NCBI GenBank assembly: GCA_030152675.1
Contig: JASLIY010000069.1
Location: 1 to 26,192 of the forward strand
Length of the DNA stretch: 26,192 nucleotides
Direction of reading: 5' to 3'
Origin: Acinetobacter sp.
Lineage (GTDB): Bacteria; Pseudomonadota; Gammaproteobacteria; Pseudomonadales; Moraxellaceae
The notes under the pieces were generated by a model that had not been told where the DNA came from, made no database searches, and saw only the letters and a list, made by a program, of their open reading frames with translations. This document shows positions 23,048 through 26,192 of the stretch, one piece after another. The number at the start of each line of letters is the position of its first letter. Positions within the stretch are counted from its first letter, which is position 1. The translations under genes were made by a program, and so were the position numbers.

Positions 23048-25246
23048 TTAATCTTCTTTATGCGAAGTGTAAGCATAAGAATAATTATAGTTGTAATTTG
23101 AACTGCTGCCAGGTAAATGCTGAATATCATTTAGAATGACACCATTTACCTTACTACCCGCTTGTTCAAAGCGAGTCAGGGTAAGTTCAATTTCTTTCAT
23201 CTGTGTCTTGGCAAATCGTGCCACGATCAGATTGACGCCTGCAAATTGCGAAACAATGATGCCATCCGTGACTGCGAGTACCGGTGGCGTATCGATAATA
23301 ATATGATCATATTGATTAGACAAAGACTTCAATAACTCGCTGAACTGATTCGACGACAGCATTTCAGAAGGGTTATTTGGGCTTTTACCACGTGCGATAA
23401 AGTCTAGATTTTCAACTTCCGTTGTATAAATACATTGCTCAAGAGGAATCTCTTGACTTAAATATTCGGTGAGACCTGGGTTGGTATCACGATTAAAGTA
23501 TTTATGTAGATAACCACGTCTTAAGTCAGCATCAATCAAGAGTACTTTTTTATTACTTTGCGCCAAGATTGCAGCTAAGTTCGTTGAAATAAAGGATTTA
23601 CCAACTTCAGGTGCGGGGCCTGAGATCGAGATAATATTGTTTTTGGCATTGGTCAGTGCAAAGTGAATCGTCGTTCTGATACTGCGTAAACTCTCAATGG
23701 CGATATCTTCACTATTCTTAACCGCTAAGATTGGAATCGATTTCTTCTTCTTCAGCATCTGAATACGACTTTCCTGAATCGGAGAGCGCGGTACAGTGGC
23801 ATAGACAGGGAGGTCCAACTCATTTTCAATTTGGGTCGAATCTTTAATTCCCGTGTGTAACATGCTACGTAATAGTGCTGCGAGTACGCCTATAAAGCCG
23901 CCAACAAATATCGATAAGATCAAGATAATCAGTTTACGTGGCTTAATCGGCTTGATTGGCTCAACGGCAGTATCAATAATACGCACATTCCCAATCTCAC
24001 CTGCTTTGGCAATTTTCAGTTGTTGATAGCTATTTAACAGTGAAGTATAAAGTTCGGTGTTGACCTTAACGTCACGATACAGTTGCAGGTAGAGACGTTG
24101 TAGCTCGGGTAAACGTTTCAATGTACTATTCAGCTCATTGGTTTTACTATTAATGGCATCGAGCTGTGCATTAATTTCGGTCATGAGCGGATGGCCATCC
24201 GTATATTTGGCCATCAATTCAGCTTGTTTCTGTTTTAAATCAATTTTGATTTTTTCTAGCTCAATATTCTGCTTCAGCAAGAGTTCAGACTCTTGGGTGA
24301 CATCGACGGTATTATGCTGTTCGCGGAATTGGTTAAACTTAATTTCAGAATCTACAAGTTGTTGCTTCAGTTCAGGGAGCTGTTTATCTAAGAAACTCAA
24401 GGTTTGCTTGGATTCTAAAGATTTACGTTCAATATTTTGTTGATGGTAGATACTCAGGACATTATTGAGGACGTCCGTGATGTGTTCTTTATCATTGCCA
24501 ATATAACTTAGACCAATGACTCCTGTGAGTTTTCCTTTCTCAGCAACTGAATAGCTTTGTAAGAATGAGCCGACTGCAGAAGTTAAAGACTTTTTGGTTA
24601 AAGTAAAACTATTTGCGAAGCTGCCTTGTGAGTTAATCTGGATATTCCACGAACCTTTGGGCGTATTGATTTGGTTTAAGCTGTTGAGCTTTCCAGTCAA
24701 TATCACTTTATCATCGTAACTCAAATTAAATTTATCATTATTGAGTAATTGAAGCTTGAGCGGTTTATCTAGATAGTAAGCAGGGACATCTAGCTTTTTA
24801 ATTTGAATAAATTTTTGATTATTCTGAAAAGTGACTGCATCTGCACTATAACTGAGTTTAGTTTTATCTTGTGAGATTAGACGATTAAATAGAGTATCTT
24901 GATTATCTCTAATTTGAATGGTTAAGTTCAAATTTTGAATCACTTGGCCCAAGACTAAACGAGACTTTAAGATCTCAATTTCAGCATCTGCTGGTGACTT
25001 TTGTCCCATTCCACCAGAAAGGTTACTTAATTGGCCAAGCAGTGCCGCAGATGCTGCACTCTTACCATCTTCAACCTGAACCATTGCATCAGTTGAATAG
25101 GTGGGGAGGGTAACACGCAGGTATAGGAGCGCACAGATCAAACTCAAGATTACACAGAGCGTAATCAATTTCCATTGCGATATCAGTGAGAAAAATAACG
25201 CCTTAAGATCGATCGTATCATCATTTGTTTTGGTATTTTGATTCAT
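23048..25246 (-). CDS. wzc: Tyrosine-protein kinase Wzc, capsule polysaccharide co-polymerase
   Basis: Wzc is an inner-membrane BY-kinase that controls capsule polymerisation and export with Wza. The 732-residue protein has a Wzz-type periplasmic domain between two membrane segments (about residues 28-48 and 435-455), with long coiled helices (about 270-410), then a cytoplasmic kinase with Walker A GPAPEVGKS (about 543), Walker A' VLLIDADLRRG (about 568) and Walker B HIIIDTPP. The C-terminal tail carries five alternating tyrosines (YNYNYSYAY), the autophosphorylation cluster removed by Wzb. Two ATGs (25255 and 25246) have poor ribosome binding sites; 25246 is chosen because Acinetobacter Wzc usually begins MNQNT. 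It follows wzb by 11-20 bases. Confidence 0.95.
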   Translation of the reverse strand: MNQNTKTNDDTIDLKALFFSLISQWKLITLCVILSLICALLYLRVTLPTYSTDAMVQVEDGKSAASAALLGQLSNLSGGMGQKSPADAEIEILKSRLVLGQVIQNLNLTIQIRDNQDTLFNRLISQDKTKLSYSADAVTFQNNQKFIQIKKLDVPAYYLDKPLKLQLLNNDKFNLSYDDKVILTGKLNSLNQINTPKGSWNIQINSQGSFANSFTLTKKSLTSAVGSFLQSYSVAEKGKLTGVIGLSYIGNDKEHITDVLNNVLSIYHQQNIERKSLESKQTLSFLDKQLPELKQQLVDSEIKFNQFREQHNTVDVTQESELLLKQNIELEKIKIDLKQKQAELMAKYTDGHPLMTEINAQLDAINSKTNELNSTLKRLPELQRLYLQLYRDVKVNTELYTSLLNSYQQLKIAKAGEIGNVRIIDTAVEPIKPIKPRKLIILILSIFVGGFIGVLAALLRSMLHTGIKDSTQIENELDLPVYATVPRSPIQESRIQMLKKKKSIPILAVKNSEDIAIESLRSIRTTIHFALTNAKNNIISISGPAPEVGKSFISTNLAAILAQSNKKVLLIDADLRRGYLHKYFNRDTNPGLTEYLSQEIPLEQCIYTTEVENLDFIARGKSPNNPSEMLSSNQFSELLKSLSNQYDHIIIDTPPVLAVTDGIIVSQFAGVNLIVARFAKTQMKEIELTLTRFEQAGSKVNGVILNDIQHLPGSSSNYNYNYSYAYTSHKED

Positions 25247-25266
25247 AGTCAACATTTAATTAAAAT

Positions 25267-25695
25267 TTAAAGATGAGATTGCCAGTCCAAAGCATAGGAT
25301 TGAATCAGGCGACATGTTTGGTCAAAAAATGCTTGGTCGTGCTTGTAAGGGTCAGCGACATTCTGACTCTGCCAGTGCCCTAAACGAAACACTTTACCTT
25401 TGGCAAAGGGCCAACTTTGCTCGATATGGCGCTGCTGATTGTGAGACATGACTAAGATTAGATCTGATTTTTTAATCAAGTGCGCATCAATTTGCTTGGC
25501 GACATGGGGGCGCATATCTATTTGAAGCTGATCCATGCAACTGATCGCTTTATCATCTGCAGGATGGTTTACCATCGCAGAAAGTCCTGCAGAGTCGATC
25601 TCGAGTTGGGGATGCTGCTGTTTTAAAAAATACTCAGCCATTGGGCTACGACAAATATTTCCGACACAGACCACCAGTACAGTTTTAATTTGCAT
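25267..25695 (-). CDS. wzb: Low-molecular-weight protein-tyrosine phosphatase Wzb
   Basis: Wzb dephosphorylates the tyrosine tail of Wzc, and the cycle sets capsule assembly. The 142-residue protein has the phosphatase loop CVGNICRSP (C10-x5-R-S, residues 10-18), and the general-acid loop NVADPYKHD (about residues 112-120). It sits between wza (gap of five bases) and wzc, so all three are surely one transcript. Family length is usual (140-160). Confidence 0.95.
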   Translation of the reverse strand: MQIKTVLVVCVGNICRSPMAEYFLKQQHPQLEIDSAGLSAMVNHPADDKAISCMDQLQIDMRPHVAKQIDAHLIKKSDLILVMSHNQQRHIEQSWPFAKGKVFRLGHWQSQNVADPYKHDQAFFDQTCRLIQSYALDWQSHL

Positions 25696-25700
25696 GATTA

Positions 25701-26192
25701 CTATTTACCTAACTGATCAAAGCTATAGAGTGCGCTTGAGAAAGGAATGATTTGATTGACGATACGTTGCCAACGCGTTAAGCCAGTAGCATCGATATAG
25801 ACGATATCATTTTTTTGCATTTCAAACTGATTGGCAAGTGCTAGATTGCCGAAACTACTCAGGTTTAAATGATAGATTGTCGATGTTTTGGTTTTTAAGT
25901 CGGTACGCATGATAAAAATTCGTGCTGCGCTTGCAGAGTAAGGGTTGATCCCTTCACTTTCACCGAGGACATCACTTAGGGTCATACCTTGGTCACGTAG
26001 TGCAAGCGCTTGGCTACGACTGGATTCACCCATGACATAAAGTTTTTGATTTAACTTGGTATTTACAAACAAAGTATCATTCGATTGAATTAATACATTG
26101 TGTAATGATAGCCCTTGTTTTTCTAAGGCGATTACATTTAAGTCATAGGTTTGACCCTTACGAATCAGTTGAATATTAGTGTTATCACCTCG
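25701..26192 (-). CDS. wza: Capsule export outer-membrane protein Wza, C-terminal part (window cut)
   Basis: The last 163 codons of Wza, which forms the outer-membrane channel for capsule; the N-terminal part, signal peptide and polysaccharide export domain lie beyond the window end. The visible sequence runs from RGDNTNIQLIRKGQTYDLNV through FVNTKLNQKLYVMGESSRSQALALRDQGMTLSDVLGESEGINPYSASAARIFIMR (an SLBB-type beta-grasp domain) to the C-terminal LTRWQRIVNQIIPFSSALYSFDQ, which matches the membrane-spanning helix of Wza. The stop is five bases before the wzb start. Start lies outside the window. Confidence 0.94.
   Translation of the reverse strand, partial: RGDNTNIQLIRKGQTYDLNVIALEKQGLSLHNVLIQSNDTLFVNTKLNQKLYVMGESSRSQALALRDQGMTLSDVLGESEGINPYSASAARIFIMRTDLKTKTSTIYHLNLSSFGNLALANQFEMQKNDIVYIDATGLTRWQRIVNQIIPFSSALYSFDQLGK

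Noticed and set aside
1..26192. Mobile elements, CRISPR arrays, tRNA genes, toxin-antitoxin pairs
   Set aside because: No transposase, integrase, spaced direct repeats, tRNA-like folds or toxin-like small gene pairs could be found by reading both strands.

Overview
This window looks like a chromosomal segment of an Acinetobacter species (Moraxellaceae). The assignment rests on gene order and protein content: a dsbA / ubiG-gph-yciK divergon, a TetR regulator divergent from a reductase-desaturase pair followed by rph and a Tat-type phospholipase C, and the series murJ, fklB, fkpA, wzc, wzb, wza. In Acinetobacter that series forms the left flank of the capsule (K) locus. I cannot name the species. 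No tRNA, rRNA, insertion sequence, integrase, CRISPR array or plasmid gene is visible; most of the window is core chromosome.

Layout. 1-2734 (minus): ssuD-ssuC-ssuB, sulfonate-sulfur acquisition, with ssuB cut by the window start and no ssuA or ssuE beside it. 3133-4488 (minus): argA. 4625-5498 (minus): two tandem RcnB-family periplasmic proteins. 5848-8054 (minus): ubiG-gph-yciK, divergent from dsbA (8237-8854, plus). 8991-12067: a FabR/DesT-like repressor divergent from an FAD/2Fe-2S reductase and a membrane fatty-acid desaturase. Two near-palindromic 18-bp sites sit on the -35 and -10 of the desaturase promoter. 12185-12901: rph. 13064-15404: a 44-residue lipoprotein and a phospholipase C, preceded by four 11-bp-phased Pho-box-like repeats. 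15577-15741: a 54-codon membrane or secreted ORF. 15749-17614 (minus): an LTA-synthase-like phosphotransferase. 17790-18641 (minus) nadC, divergent from ampD and murJ (plus). 21223-26192 (minus): fklB, fkpA, then wza-wzb-wzc, running off the window inside wza.

How the genes fit together. Several concern the envelope: DsbA folds exported proteins, the desaturase system adjusts membrane acyl chains, the phospholipase releases phosphate-containing headgroups, AmpD and MurJ act in peptidoglycan recycling and lipid II export, the FKBPs are periplasmic isomerases, and Wza/Wzb/Wzc export capsule and control its polymerisation. Sulfur (ssu) and possibly phosphate (the phospholipase with its putative Pho boxes) scavenging are the nutrient-responsive parts.

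The least explained signals are regulatory: the paired operators over the desaturase promoter, the Pho-box-like array before the phospholipase, a 5' leader hairpin that buries the ribosome binding site of the first RcnB-like gene, and an inverted repeat between nadC and ampD. I see no clear evidence of a wholly new multi-gene system here.
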